64,000 bases of DNA from G965198795 sp965198795 (GCA_965198795.1 OZ240674.1:3038001-3102000); one strand, 5' to 3'. Shown: positions 9,718 through 18,956, counted from the first letter of the stretch. Notes: generated by a model from the sequence alone, not told the origin. Program-made: numbers and translations.

Positions 9718-10782
9718 TTATGAAAACCCAAAACCGCCGCCACGCCCCGCTACATGCCGGCAAAAAACGGCTGAGGACAGCAAAATCACAGCCCCGGCCT
9801 GGTGCAGGGCCGCCAACGGCAAGGGCACAACCAGCCAGAGTGTGATGACGCCAAGGGCCACTTGACAGCACAGCACGAAAACCACAACGCCCGCCGCTCT
9901 CTTCAATTGCGGCGCGGCCATATCGGATTGCCTGACCCGCCGCCAGAGGAAAACCCCAAGGAGAAGCGCCGTCAACGCCAGGACCCGGTGCTGAAATTGA
10001 ACCGTCGCCGGGTTCTCGAAGAAATTGAGGCGCCAGGGAGACAGCGAAAGGCCATCAGGCGGCAACAACCCGCCGTACATAAACGGGAAGTCGGTGAAAA
10101 TGCGGCCCGCGTCGAGCCCCGCGACGAAAGCCCCCGAGACGGCCGTCAAAAACACGAAGCCCAGAAAAGCGCTCCAGGGCCGTTCCCAGACGCCTTGCTC
10201 CTCCTGACGGGGTTGCAGAACTCCCAACGCCGTCCATAGGAGCGCGACGTAGATCGCCAACGCCAATCCTAAATGCGCCGCCAAACGATATTGGCTGACG
10301 TCCGGCTCATCAATCAGGCCGCTTTTCACCATGTACCAGCCAAGTCCGCCTTGCAGCCCGCCCAGGACAAATAGCCCCAGGCACCGCCATTTCAGGACGC
10401 CTGGCAACCATCCCTTGACGAGGAAAAAGACAAAGGGAAAGAAGAACGCCAAACCGATCATCCGGCCGAACAGACGATGGAGATATTCCAGCCAGAAGAT
10501 GCCCTTGAATCCATGCACATCCATCAGCGGATTGACGTGACGGAATTCCGGCGTCTCTTGATAGGCGGCGAACAGACGCCGCCATTCCGCGTCAGTAATT
10601 GGCGGCAGCCATCCGGTGATGGGGCGCCATGAGACCATTGAGAGACCTGAGTCCGTCAAGCGGGTCACGCCACCCAGCAGCACCATAAGGAACACCATGC
10701 CGGCGATGGTGAACAACCAGCCGGCGACCCAGGCGCGGCGCGCGGCGGGGAGGGACGGGAATGTCGGTGTCGAGGAATTCAT
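9718..10782 (-). CDS. ctaA: Heme A synthase (CtaA/COX15)
   Basis: A 354-residue protein with eight predicted membrane segments that converts heme O to heme A for aa3-type cytochrome c oxidase. It has the family N-terminus GGVTRLTDSGLSMVSWRPITG and the four conserved histidines of the two heme sites, in EYLHRLFGR, AAHLGLALA, FQHRVLAL and LHQAGAVI. The long first periplasmic loop (roughly residues 50-95) places it in the alphaproteobacterial/mitochondrial type. It stands alone, divergent from the siroheme gene to its right, with a 185-base spacer. Confidence 0.94.
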   Translation of the reverse strand: MNSSTPTFPSLPAARRAWVAGWLFTIAGMVFLMVLLGGVTRLTDSGLSMVSWRPITGWLPPITDAEWRRLFAAYQETPEFRHVNPLMDVHGFKGIFWLEYLHRLFGRMIGLAFFFPFVFFLVKGWLPGVLKWRCLGLFVLGGLQGGLGWYMVKSGLIDEPDVSQYRLAAHLGLALAIYVALLWTALGVLQPRQEEQGVWERPWSAFLGFVFLTAVSGAFVAGLDAGRIFTDFPFMYGGLLPPDGLSLSPWRLNFFENPATVQFQHRVLALTALLLGVFLWRRVRQSDMAAPQLKRAAGVVVFVLCCQVALGVITLWLVVPLPLAALHQAGAVILLSSAVFCRHVAGRGGGFGFS

Positions 10783-10860
10783 GATCGGCGTTTTAGAACA
10801 TGGACCTCATCAGGGCGAGGCTTTTTAAGGGCTTGATATTCATACGCAAGATTGACCATT

Positions 10861-10904
10861 CCAGACTTCCCCCCCGCATTCAAAGATGCAAAGGTTAAGT
10901 CTGG
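10861..10904. repeat. Interrupted hairpin upstream of the siroheme gene
   Basis: CCAGACTT at 10861-10868 pairs perfectly with AAGTCTGG at 10897-10904. Between them a second small stem, GCAT/ATGC around a TCAAAG loop, can form. It lies in the ctaA/SUMT divergent spacer, about 60 bases before the chosen SUMT start, so it could be a leader structure or an operator. Function is unknown. Confidence 0.5.
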
Positions 10905-10967
10905 GCGGCGGTGGTCATGTCCGCGGTTTTATCTTGGATAAAAAGAAACGCGTCGAAAGGAAGCGCC

Positions 10968-11759
10968 GTGGGGGCGTTAAGCAATCTGCATCCCGTTATG
11001 TTGGTGGGCGCCGGGCCGGGTGATCCGGACCTGCTGACCGTCAAGGCGGCGCGTGTAATCGCCGCTGCCGACATCGTGGTGTTCGACAAACTGGTTTCCG
11101 GTCAGATCATGGACCTGGTGCCCGGCGGCACGACACGCGTTTTCGCCGGCAAACAGGCGCGCGACCACCATATGCCCCAGAAAGACATCAACGCCCTCCT
11201 CGTCCGCCTGGCGCGCGCCGGTCATCGGGTCGTGCGCTTGAAAGGCGGCGATCCATTCGTCTTCGGACGTGGTGGAGAAGAGGCGTTGGAACTCGCCCGA
11301 AGCGGCGTTCCGTTCGAAGTGGTGCCGGGTATTACATCCTCTGCGGGCTGTGCGGCGTATGCCGGGATTCCCCTAACCCACCGTGATCACGCGCACAGCG
11401 TCCGGTTCGTCACGGGGCACGTGGCGGACGGCAAGTCACTGGACCTGGATTGGCCAGGCTTGGCCGATCCGAAAACCACCCTGGTGATCTATATGGGGTT
11501 GACGAATTTAGCGCGAATTGCCGAACAATTGATTATCCACGGTCTTTCCGCGTCAACGCCGGCCGCAGCCATCAACCTGGGCACCAGGCCAGAGCAGCAA
11601 ACACTCGTCTCCACGCTTGGAGAATTACCGGAGCGGGTCGAGCGCGCATGTCTGAAAGGCGCGACGCTCCTGATCATCGGCGGCGTTGTTTCACTAGCGG
11701 GCGAGCTGGATTGGTTTCAGCCCCTGGCGGCGGAGCCCGCCCGCTCTGAAAGTCTTTAG
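10968..11759 (+). CDS. Uroporphyrinogen-III C-methyltransferase (SUMT, siroheme pathway)
   Basis: A 263-residue SAM-dependent methyltransferase making precorrin-2 from uroporphyrinogen III. It has the tetrapyrrole methylase signatures VGAGPGDPDLLTVKA, VRLKGGDPFVFGRGGEE, VVPGITSSAG and GIPLTHRDHA. It lacks the CysG oxidase/ferrochelatase domain, so siroheme completion would need another protein. I chose the GTG at 10968 because AAAGGAAG lies just before it and the product then starts about ten residues before the conserved domain; a GTG at 10911 would add 19 residues with no ribosome site. Siroheme serves sulfite reductase, in keeping with the sulfur genes at the left of the window. The last four bases overlap the stop of the converging gene. 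Confidence 0.88.
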   Translation: MGALSNLHPVMLVGAGPGDPDLLTVKAARVIAAADIVVFDKLVSGQIMDLVPGGTTRVFAGKQARDHHMPQKDINALLVRLARAGHRVVRLKGGDPFVFGRGGEEALELARSGVPFEVVPGITSSAGCAAYAGIPLTHRDHAHSVRFVTGHVADGKSLDLDWPGLADPKTTLVIYMGLTNLARIAEQLIIHGLSASTPAAAINLGTRPEQQTLVSTLGELPERVERACLKGATLLIIGGVVSLAGELDWFQPLAAEPARSESL

Positions 11760-14700
11760 ATGTCTCTGCCCAACGCACGGGCCAAAATCATATAGACCTT
11801 GCCCATGTCCGATGACAGGAAGGTCGTCCGCATCACTTGCTGCGGGTCCCGGCGCTGCGCTTCCTTGAGCAACTTCTCGAATTCCACCAAATACCGTCCG
11901 GCGTATTCACGGAACTCCGTGTCCTCACGGTATTTATCGCTGATCGCTTGCAGCCGCGCCCGCTCGCGGAAACCCAGCATCTTGCGAACAAATATGCCTT
12001 TTTCACCACGGTTGAAACGACGCCATTCGTCTTCCGTGATAGGCGCGTCGAGCGCGCGCGTCAGGTCCACGGAAAGCGACTGCAACCGCTCGGTGACATG
12101 CGTCGCCTGACTCAGGAAATCGGACACGTCCAGGTCCTTCTTGCCAGTCCGCAAATTCTCCAGCAGCGTTTTCGCCTCGTCCGACGCGAGGGAGAGCTGG
12201 CGAACCTGTTGTTCCAGTTCGCTCGTCGTTTCCGCCGCGCGGCGGCCGAAATCGTTGAGCGCCTTGGTGATGGTTTCGGAGCGGCCGCGAAGCGCGGTGT
12301 CCCAGGACGTGATTTTACCGACCGCCTCGTCGGACGCCTTGGACAATTGACCGGCGCGCTGCCCCAACACCGAACCCAGCGCCGATATGCTCTGTTCGGC
12401 CCGCCGGTAGTTGCTGGTGAGATGGTCCATCTGCCGGCGAAGTCCCTCGGTGGCCCCGTCCATCTTGGTCAGCACCTGGTCGGTGACCACGCCCGCCTCA
12501 TCGGAATTCCGCTTCAACTCTTCCGACAAGCGCGTCAGCTTGTCGGAACTTTGACGCCACAAACCATCGGCCTCGTTGGCGTGGCGGCTGACCGCCTCAC
12601 CGGCTCTGTCCAGCCGCTCAACAGCCATGGTGGAGGCCCGTTCCAACTGCCGCGTGCGGCTTTCCAGAGCATCCGACGCGTCGCCGATGCGGCCCGTCAA
12701 CTCGCCCGACATACCTTCCAGCTCATCCAGCCGCGCACGGAACTCCTGGCCTAGATTGCCAAGACTCGACAATGTGCTGTCCGACATTCCGGCCAATTCG
12801 GCGGTCCGCTTACGAAGGAGTTGTCCGATCATATCCACTTGACCCGCCGCGCGCTCCACGGTGTTCGACAACTCTTCCGAATTGCCGCGCAGATCACCGG
12901 TCAGGATGGACATCATGTTGGTCGATTTCTCGACCGTCTGAGCGACTTCCTCCGCCCTGGCCTTCAGGCCGTCACCCACCCGCAGCAACCGTTCAGCGGA
13001 CGCATTCGTGACGTTGGTGACGCCCAGCGCCTGTTCATGCAGCCGGCTGGAGAACAGTTCCAAATCGGCGCCCGCCGCGTCCGTCGCGGCGCTCACATCG
13101 GCGGCGCTGGAGCGCAATACATCGCCCACTTCACTCAAGCGGCCGCGCGATGTCTCGACGGCCTCCGCCAATTCGCGCTGATAGACCTCCAGACCTGTTC
13201 GCATATGCTCCATCGCGCCGCCGGCCTTTTCCGCTTCTCGGACAACGCCCCCAATGCGTTCGGCGGCGGCGGCGGAGGACGCGTTAATGGCGTTTACGGC
13301 GACAGCCGATTGCGCGGCGACGTCCTTGGCGCTCGCCGTCAGTTCCGTGGTCACGGCCTCAACCCGGTTGGAGGCCGTGATCGTGGCGCTATCCAGTATC
13401 TCGGTCGATTGACGCAAAGAGTCGGACACTTGCCCCAAGGCCGTGCTTGTAAGGCTGGAGACCTGTTCCAACTCCGTCGAGCGCGCCGCCAAGCCGTCCT
13501 TCACGTATTGCATGCGATCCATGGCCTGATCGGATGTTTCCCGAACCGCATCGGTTTGGCGATAGAGCACCTCGGTCACCAGTGACAACAGGTTCGCCGC
13601 GTGATCGGCCGCATCGGCAATTTCCTCAGAGCGCGCCTTCAAGGTTTCACCAGCATTGCCCAACTGCCGCCCCGCCTGGACACTGGCGCCTTGGAGCGCG
13701 GCGCGGCCGGATGAAATATCCGTGTTGGCCTGAACGACGGTCGCGCCGATCTGTTCGGCGACACGGCTCATGGCGGCGGTTTGATCATTCAATATCTGTT
13801 CGAAATCACGAAGCCGCTGTTCGGACTCCTTGGTGGTTTTGCCCAGGGCGGTTCCGGATCCGGTGATGGCCGCGTCCGCCTCGGAAAGAACCCGCCCGGC
13901 GTTCTCGGCAACCTCACGCAGCATCTCCGATTGGCGGGCGAGCCGCGCCACGACAGCCGCTCCATCACCACCAGCGGCCTCCGCACGTTCATGAATCCGC
14001 TCACCTTGTACGGCCAGACGCTGCTCCAACTCGGCCAGTTTCGACGCGGTTTGGCTTGAGGCGGCTTCGATCACGCCCAACTGCTGTTTGATAAGATCCA
14101 GAGAATTCGCCAAGCGTTCGGATGATTTGCCCATCTCGCCGGCGCCCGCCGAAACAGCCGACGTGACGGCTGTAATGCGCTGTGCGCCGCGATCAGAGAT
14201 GGCGTCCAACTCACCAGAACGGAGGCGCAAGGTTTCCGCTGTCCCATTCAGGTTCTCGTTTGCCCGGTCCGCCGCCGCCGTGACGTCGCCCGCCCGAACA
14301 CGCAAATCTTCCGCAGAAGCGCTCAAAAGCATCGCCGCCTTATCCGATGTCCGCGCCAACAGTGTTGAACGCGCCTCCAGGTCCCCCGCCAACTCATCCA
14401 GACGGGTAATGGCCGAGTCCGTGGTGGTGGACAGCTCCCGGGTGCGCTCGGCCAGTGCGGCGCCCACCTGGGCCGTTCGCGCGATGACCCGGTCTGTCTC
14501 GGTGTTGAGGTCTTGTGTCGTCCGGCGCAGCGCAGCGCCGGTTTCTTCCGCGCGCTGGGCGGCGTCGGCGGCGGCCGCGGCCATCTCGCCGCTCTGCCGC
14601 TTCATGGCGCCGCCGGCGCTTTCAATGTTGGCGGCGACGGCGCGGGACGTGCTGTTCAAGTTGTCGGCACGGCGATCCAAGGCAGCCGCCGCGTCGTTCA

Positions 14701-15931
14701 TGGTCACCAAAGCCGTCTCGGTGGTTTCGTTCAACGCAGCGACCTGGCCGTCCAGGCGCTGAGCGACTTGTTCCGTATTTTGAATCAAGCGCTCGCCCGC
14801 CCCATCCAGGATACTAGTCCGGCGGGCGAAGGACGCTTCCATTTCTGAAACCTGACGGCCAGCGGAGCGCGTGTGGTCCGCCATCTGATCGGCCGCCCCA
14901 GCCAGTGATTTAACGCCTTGCTCAATCGTGTCGCGCACGGCCTGAGCGCCCGACTCCAATTCCTGAACGCGCTGCGCCAACACGCGGTCTGTTTCCTCGC
15001 CGCGCTGGGTCACTTCGCGCGAAACGGAGCCCAGCCGGTCCGCGCGGTCATCCAGGGTTTGCGCTACTTGAGCCGCCCTGGAGACGGTTTGGTCGGCGAT
15101 GACGTTCAACTCGTCGCTCCGCTTGCGCAGCACGCCGGCCAAATCCTCCGCCCGCGCCGACGCGCGGTCCGAGGTCACCGTCAGGGTGTGAGCCTGATTG
15201 AAGAGTGTCTCACCCACCTGACCGGCCCGCGCGCTCGCCCGTTCGGCCATATCGTCCAACTGTTCGATTTGGCGGCGAAGCGCCTCGGCGACGGCATGGG
15301 CGCGCAAGTCCGCGTCTTCCGAAACCTGGCTGAGTTCCCGCGTCCGCTGGCGGATCAGATTGTCGAACATTCCGGCTTGACGGCGGGCCTCTTCTGAAGC
15401 CTCGGTCAAATCGCGCGCTTGAGTTCGAAGCGAATCGGAAATCTCGTTCACCCGCGTCATCGCGCGGTCCGATGGATAAATCAGTTTCTTCAGGTGACGG
15501 CGCAGGATTTCCGTTTCATGGCGCAACTGACGGCCGCGCTCGAAAAATGCGATGACCATCCACATCAGCGCGGGCGGCGTCAGCAAACCGGCCGCGAGCC
15601 CTCCAACCTCGTGGGGCAAGAGTTCGCCCAGGTTCGCAAAGCCCAGATTTTCGTCGATGAAGCGGAAACCCAAAATGACCCAGGCGGCGCTAGCGGCCAC
15701 ACCAAGCAGCAGCGGCGCCCGCCAGCGGACGTAAAACGGCTCCGGCCACTTGTCCAGCTCGATCAGGTCCGCGATCTCCGCCGGTTCCGAAACATTGGCG
15801 GCGGCCGGCGCCTTGGCTTTGGGTTTTCGGCGACGGGGCTTCGCGCGGGCGGAGCGGTCGGGCGCGGCCTCGGGCTTCTCACCGCCCGGAACGGATTTCG
15901 GCCGCGTGGTGTTTTCCGGCTTCTTCGCCAT
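11756..15931 (-). CDS. Giant membrane-anchored coiled-coil protein of 25-residue repeats (TipN-like architecture)
   Basis: A 1391-residue protein. Residues 1-55 are basic and proline/alanine-rich. Two membrane segments follow (about 70-90 and 105-130), and then an almost uninterrupted helical rod runs to about 1265. The rod follows a 25-residue period of the form xRxxELxxxxDxAxxRxxxxxxxLx, which I verified by direct counting in four separate blocks (near residues 190-315, 470-600, 790-890 and 1060-1260). The conserved-looking C-terminal domain (about 1270-1391) ends SSDMGKVYMILARALGRDI. Two N-terminal membrane segments plus a long cytoplasmic coil resemble the Caulobacter polar landmark TipN; that is inference from architecture, not proof of orthology. 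It converges with the SUMT gene with a four-base overlap. Confidence 0.85.
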   Translation of the reverse strand: MAKKPENTTRPKSVPGGEKPEAAPDRSARAKPRRRKPKAKAPAAANVSEPAEIADLIELDKWPEPFYVRWRAPLLLGVAASAAWVILGFRFIDENLGFANLGELLPHEVGGLAAGLLTPPALMWMVIAFFERGRQLRHETEILRRHLKKLIYPSDRAMTRVNEISDSLRTQARDLTEASEEARRQAGMFDNLIRQRTRELSQVSEDADLRAHAVAEALRRQIEQLDDMAERASARAGQVGETLFNQAHTLTVTSDRASARAEDLAGVLRKRSDELNVIADQTVSRAAQVAQTLDDRADRLGSVSREVTQRGEETDRVLAQRVQELESGAQAVRDTIEQGVKSLAGAADQMADHTRSAGRQVSEMEASFARRTSILDGAGERLIQNTEQVAQRLDGQVAALNETTETALVTMNDAAAALDRRADNLNSTSRAVAANIESAGGAMKRQSGEMAAAAADAAQRAEETGAALRRTTQDLNTETDRVIARTAQVGAALAERTRELSTTTDSAITRLDELAGDLEARSTLLARTSDKAAMLLSASAEDLRVRAGDVTAAADRANENLNGTAETLRLRSGELDAISDRGAQRITAVTSAVSAGAGEMGKSSERLANSLDLIKQQLGVIEAASSQTASKLAELEQRLAVQGERIHERAEAAGGDGAAVVARLARQSEMLREVAENAGRVLSEADAAITGSGTALGKTTKESEQRLRDFEQILNDQTAAMSRVAEQIGATVVQANTDISSGRAALQGASVQAGRQLGNAGETLKARSEEIADAADHAANLLSLVTEVLYRQTDAVRETSDQAMDRMQYVKDGLAARSTELEQVSSLTSTALGQVSDSLRQSTEILDSATITASNRVEAVTTELTASAKDVAAQSAVAVNAINASSAAAAERIGGVVREAEKAGGAMEHMRTGLEVYQRELAEAVETSRGRLSEVGDVLRSSAADVSAATDAAGADLELFSSRLHEQALGVTNVTNASAERLLRVGDGLKARAEEVAQTVEKSTNMMSILTGDLRGNSEELSNTVERAAGQVDMIGQLLRKRTAELAGMSDSTLSSLGNLGQEFRARLDELEGMSGELTGRIGDASDALESRTRQLERASTMAVERLDRAGEAVSRHANEADGLWRQSSDKLTRLSEELKRNSDEAGVVTDQVLTKMDGATEGLRRQMDHLTSNYRRAEQSISALGSVLGQRAGQLSKASDEAVGKITSWDTALRGRSETITKALNDFGRRAAETTSELEQQVRQLSLASDEAKTLLENLRTGKKDLDVSDFLSQATHVTERLQSLSVDLTRALDAPITEDEWRRFNRGEKGIFVRKMLGFRERARLQAISDKYREDTEFREYAGRYLVEFEKLLKEAQRRDPQQVMRTTFLSSDMGKVYMILARALGRDI

Positions 15932-16052
15932 GATCCCTACTCCCTAACCAACGGCGAGCCGTCAGCATACACCGGCACCGTCCCACATGACAGCGGCTAA
16001 CATAATAGGGAGGATCACCGTTAAGGACGGTTTAAAGGGCGGTCGAAAACGC

Positions 16053-16805
16053 CTATAGCATGTGCTGGCCGCCAGTGACCCATATCTCGGCGCCGGTGAC
16101 GTATCTCGCTTCATCGGAACAGAGATAATAGATCGCTCCGGCAACGTCCTTCGGCTCGCCCATGCGGTCCAGCGGAATGCGGGGGATCAAGGTTTCATAC
16201 TCTGGCTGAATCATCTCGGTCGCTATCTCGCCCGGCGCAACGGCGTTTACCCGAACACCCAGGACCGCGAACTCGTTAGCCAACTCCCGCGTCAGCCCCG
16301 ACAGCGCGGTTTTCGAGATCGAATAAGCCGAGCCTGCGAACGGATGAATGATATGGCCCGCGATGGAGGTGACGTTGACGATGGCTCCCTTGGCGTCATG
16401 AAGTACGGCGGCAAATCCCCTGGAAAGCCGGAGCGTTGCGTAAAAGTTCAACTCGAAAACTTCCCGCCAGGCTTTTATATCTCCGTTTAGACAGCCCAGG
16501 CGCTCGCGAAACGGGGTTTTCGGCGACATACCCGCGTTGTTCACCAAGGCGTGGAGCTTGCCGCCCGGCAACACCTTCAACGCCTCTTCAACGAACGCAT
16601 CCGCGCTTTCCGGATCGCTCAAGTCCGTCGGAATGTGCGATGTCCAGCGAGGATCACGTTTGCATTCAGGCGGTGTGTCGCCGCGCGAACACGTTATGAT
16701 GCGCCAACCCCGGTCCAAAAAATACCGTGCGGCAGCATGGCCGATCCCCCGGCTCGCGCCTGTGATGATAACGGTTTTCGGTGTTTCTTCCGCAGCTTCC
16801 GACAT
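16053..16805 (-). CDS. Short-chain dehydrogenase/reductase (SDR)
   Basis: A 250-residue classical SDR. It shows the NAD(P) motif TGASRGIGHAAARY near residue 15, LVNNAGMSPKTPF near 87, the catalytic serine in NVTSIAGH and the catalytic pair in SAYSISKTALS. The C-terminus closes with VTGAEIWVTGGQHML, as in many 3-oxoacyl-ACP-reductase-like members. Substrate is not identifiable. Flanking genes give no pathway context: the coiled-coil gene lies 121 bases downstream and a conserved hypothetical lies upstream. The ATG at 16805 gives a normal family length. Confidence 0.88.
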   Translation of the reverse strand: MSEAAEETPKTVIITGASRGIGHAAARYFLDRGWRIITCSRGDTPPECKRDPRWTSHIPTDLSDPESADAFVEEALKVLPGGKLHALVNNAGMSPKTPFRERLGCLNGDIKAWREVFELNFYATLRLSRGFAAVLHDAKGAIVNVTSIAGHIIHPFAGSAYSISKTALSGLTRELANEFAVLGVRVNAVAPGEIATEMIQPEYETLIPRIPLDRMGEPKDVAGAIYYLCSDEARYVTGAEIWVTGGQHML

Positions 16806-16942
16806 GTGGGAACGTTAAGCCAAAACCATCCTCCAGGTCTATCTGCCAATGGACGAAACATGGTTTGAACTCGACCGGCGGACGTCAGCGCCGTGATTCG
16901 GAACTCCAGCGCAAGGCAGCCTGTTCGGCTGGGGATTGAGCG

Positions 16943-17413
16943 TTACGGATAACGGTGGCCGTCCTCGTCATCGTCCATGTCCTCATAGGGAAAATCGCCA
17001 ACCGCCACGCCGCTTTCGTCAAACGTGATGCGATGGACGGTCGCCTCACCGCTGTCGATTTCGCCCCGCTCGTAGAGCACCAAGGCCGCCTCGACGATTT
17101 CGGCGACGAAATCACCGGTGATGGCCCGTAGCGCATCCTTATTCTCAAGATACTCCGGCGAAAAGATTACCTTGTTCAAACGGCCGTGGTGATTGTCGAT
17201 AAAGCGGAACAGCCGGTTCACCAGTTCCCGCTGCTCCAGATAGGTCGGCAGACACCGAACCGTGTCGGCCAGCACCAGATAGACAAGGTTGGGCGCTTTT
17301 CCGGTCCGGGGATCCTCGTCGATACGCTCGGCCACGCGCGTGAAATAGGCCGCGGTTTCTTCATCCAAAGCGCCAAGCGCGGTATTCAAAATGCGGCGGT
17401 GGATCTGGCTCAC
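16943..17413 (-). CDS. Conserved-looking hypothetical protein, helical with an acidic tail
   Basis: A 156-residue protein I do not recognise. It looks mostly alpha-helical and soluble, with no signal peptide or membrane segment. The C-terminus, YEDMDDDEDGHRYP, is strongly acidic. The start is a GTG at 17413 (MSQIHRRILNTALGALDEE). Codon and base usage match the flanking genes and the frame is free of stops, so it is probably real. It lies on the same strand as pdxH and the SDR but about 100 bases or more from each. Confidence 0.6.
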   Translation of the reverse strand: MSQIHRRILNTALGALDEETAAYFTRVAERIDEDPRTGKAPNLVYLVLADTVRCLPTYLEQRELVNRLFRFIDNHHGRLNKVIFSPEYLENKDALRAITGDFVAEIVEAALVLYERGEIDSGEATVHRITFDESGVAVGDFPYEDMDDDEDGHRYP

Positions 17414-17517
17414 GGGAAGCTGACCTGTATCTTGAGACGAATCCGGTCAAAACCGTAACAGCCCTAGATGGAGAAGAGAAGGCGGACCACCGCGTAAGCC
17501 GCTCAGGGGCGCGAAGC

Positions 17518-17739
17518 TCAGCACCCCAGTTCCAGCTGTTCGATGGCGCGCGGGTCAAAGAACCGCTCGCCCTTTTCCCGCAACAGGAAGGCGGCGGAGA
17601 GCGCGCCATGGGCGGCAATCCGCACGAGATGCGCGGCGGACGGGCCGTGACCCGTTTGCGGCGTCCCCACGCCGCTTTCCGCGCGGCCCCCCGGCGCCGG
17701 GCTTATTTCGGTCTCCGCGCTCACGTTGGTTCTCACCAA
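17518..17739 (-). CDS. Possible small protein downstream of pdxH
   Basis: An open frame of up to 73 codons starting 15 bases after pdxH. The N-terminal half is low complexity (PAPGGRAESGVGTP), while the second half, HLVRIAAHGALSAAFLLREK followed by GERFFDPRAIEQLELGC, looks like a designed helical segment. Starts are only TTG (17739) or GTG (17736). It may be a small co-transcribed protein or chance; I have no homology to offer. Confidence 0.35.
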   Translation of the reverse strand: MVRTNVSAETEISPAPGGRAESGVGTPQTGHGPSAAHLVRIAAHGALSAAFLLREKGERFFDPRAIEQLELGC

Positions 17740-17754
17740 TTATCGGTTGTTTTT

Positions 17755-18387
17755 TTAGGGGAACAGCCGTTCCGTTTCCCAGCCGCCGCCGGCCCCGTCC
17801 GCGGCGCGATGATACACCACGCGGTCATGAAGTCGAAACGCGCCCTCGCTCCAGAATTCGATTCGTTTGGGAACAACCCGAAATCCGGACCAGAAACCCG
17901 GCCTCGGGATCTCGCCGATATTAAACCTTGCGGTGAATTCGGCAACGCGCTTTTCCAATTCGAACCGGCTGGCCATGGGGCGCGATTGTTTGGACGCCCA
18001 TGCGCCAATGCGCGAGCCCCGGTCGCGGCTGTTGTAGTAGGCGTCCGCCTCTTCGTCCGAAACCGGCGTCGCCTCGCCCTCGATGCGAACCTGCCGATCA
18101 AGGGATTTCCAATGGAACAACAGCGCGACGTTCCTGTTCGCCGCCAGCTCCCCTCCCTTTCGGCTTTCGAGATTGGTGTAGAACACGAATCCCCTCTCAT
18201 CATGCCCCTTTAACAGCACCATACGCGCGGACGGGCGGCCGTTTGGCGTCGTGGTGGCCAAGGTCATGGCGTTGAAGTTGTTGATTTCCTTTTTTTCCGC
18301 CTCGCTCAGCCAATCGGCGAACTTCAGAAACGGATCATCCGTCGCCGGTGTGCGACGATCAGCGCTTTGGGGATCAAACTGGGTCAT
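17755..18387 (-). CDS. pdxH: Pyridoxamine 5'-phosphate oxidase (PdxH)
   Basis: About 210 residues. It oxidises pyridoxine or pyridoxamine 5'-phosphate to pyridoxal 5'-phosphate with FMN. Family segments present are DPFLKFADWLSEA, NAMTLATTTPNGRPSARMVLLKG (FMN/substrate binding), GFVFYTNLESRKG, ALLFHWKSLDRQVRIEG and the C-terminal FWSGFRVVPKRIEFW, with RLHDRVVY. The C-terminus ERLFP is typical. Start choice is uncertain: ATG at 18387 and ATG at 18399 both follow an AAGGA, and a GTG at 18447 is possible. I chose 18387 because it gives the usual length. Confidence 0.92.
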   Translation of the reverse strand: MTQFDPQSADRRTPATDDPFLKFADWLSEAEKKEINNFNAMTLATTTPNGRPSARMVLLKGHDERGFVFYTNLESRKGGELAANRNVALLFHWKSLDRQVRIEGEATPVSDEEADAYYNSRDRGSRIGAWASKQSRPMASRFELEKRVAEFTARFNIGEIPRPGFWSGFRVVPKRIEFWSEGAFRLHDRVVYHRAADGAGGGWETERLFP

Positions 18388-18511
18388 GTCCGCAACCATT
18401 TCCTTGGCGTAATTCTGGAGTTTTCCCGCATTCTTGATGCGGGTCACGCTCGAAAAACCATCTGGCCCTATTCATAGTCGATTAGAAACCACGCCTTAAA
18501 GTCCGGATTGG

Positions 18512-18869
18512 ATGACTCATTGCGGTAAAAATAAAGGTCCAATTCTCTGCACGACGCGGTTTTTGACCATAAGGCGCTTCAAATTCGCCGCCGCCTTGTT
18601 GGTTCTCGCGCTCGCGGCTTGTGAAACCCCAGGCCAAGGCGGCAAACAAGGCATTGGCGCCATCATCGGCGCGGGAGCCCCGTTCGGAGGCGCCGCCGGC
18701 AATCAAACCGGTAAAGGCTTGGATAAAGCGGATCGCGGTTACGTTCGGCGCACGACGCAGGACGCGCTGGAACATAATCAGCCGGGGCAGGCCGGCGGCT
18801 TGGGAAAATCTGTCTTCCGGCAATGAGGGCCGCGTCAACGGATCGCTAACCATCTCGTGTCATATCTGA
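18512..18869 (+). pseudogene. Frameshifted 17 kDa surface-antigen-type lipoprotein
   Basis: The first frame encodes a lipoprotein signal (FKFAAALLVLALAAC, Cys at the lipobox), one glycine-zipper stretch (GIGAIIGAGAPFGGAAGNQ) and the family segment LDKADRGYVRRTTQDALEHN, then runs into an unrelated tail and a stop at 18826. From about 18790 the next frame carries AAWENLSSGNEGRVNGSLT, which matches the usual continuation (W-x-N-x-x-S-G-N-x-G-x-V) of the 17 kDa antigen family. So one indel near 18780-18795 breaks the gene, and the second frame ends at 18867. The glycine-zipper region is also shorter than usual. Either a decaying gene or a sequencing indel. Confidence 0.7.
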
Positions 18870-18956
18870 GCGGATGAGGCATGATCATCGACCTGCAATG
18901 ATTGATACAAGCGTGTCCCGCGCGTGGAACGCGTTTAGGAGAGTCCGGGATAAGGC

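Noticed and set aside
12821..13585. Open frames on the + strand inside the giant coiled-coil gene
   Set aside because: All lie opposite the repeat-rich gene, and their histidine/arginine/glycine-rich content reflects its antisense, not real proteins.
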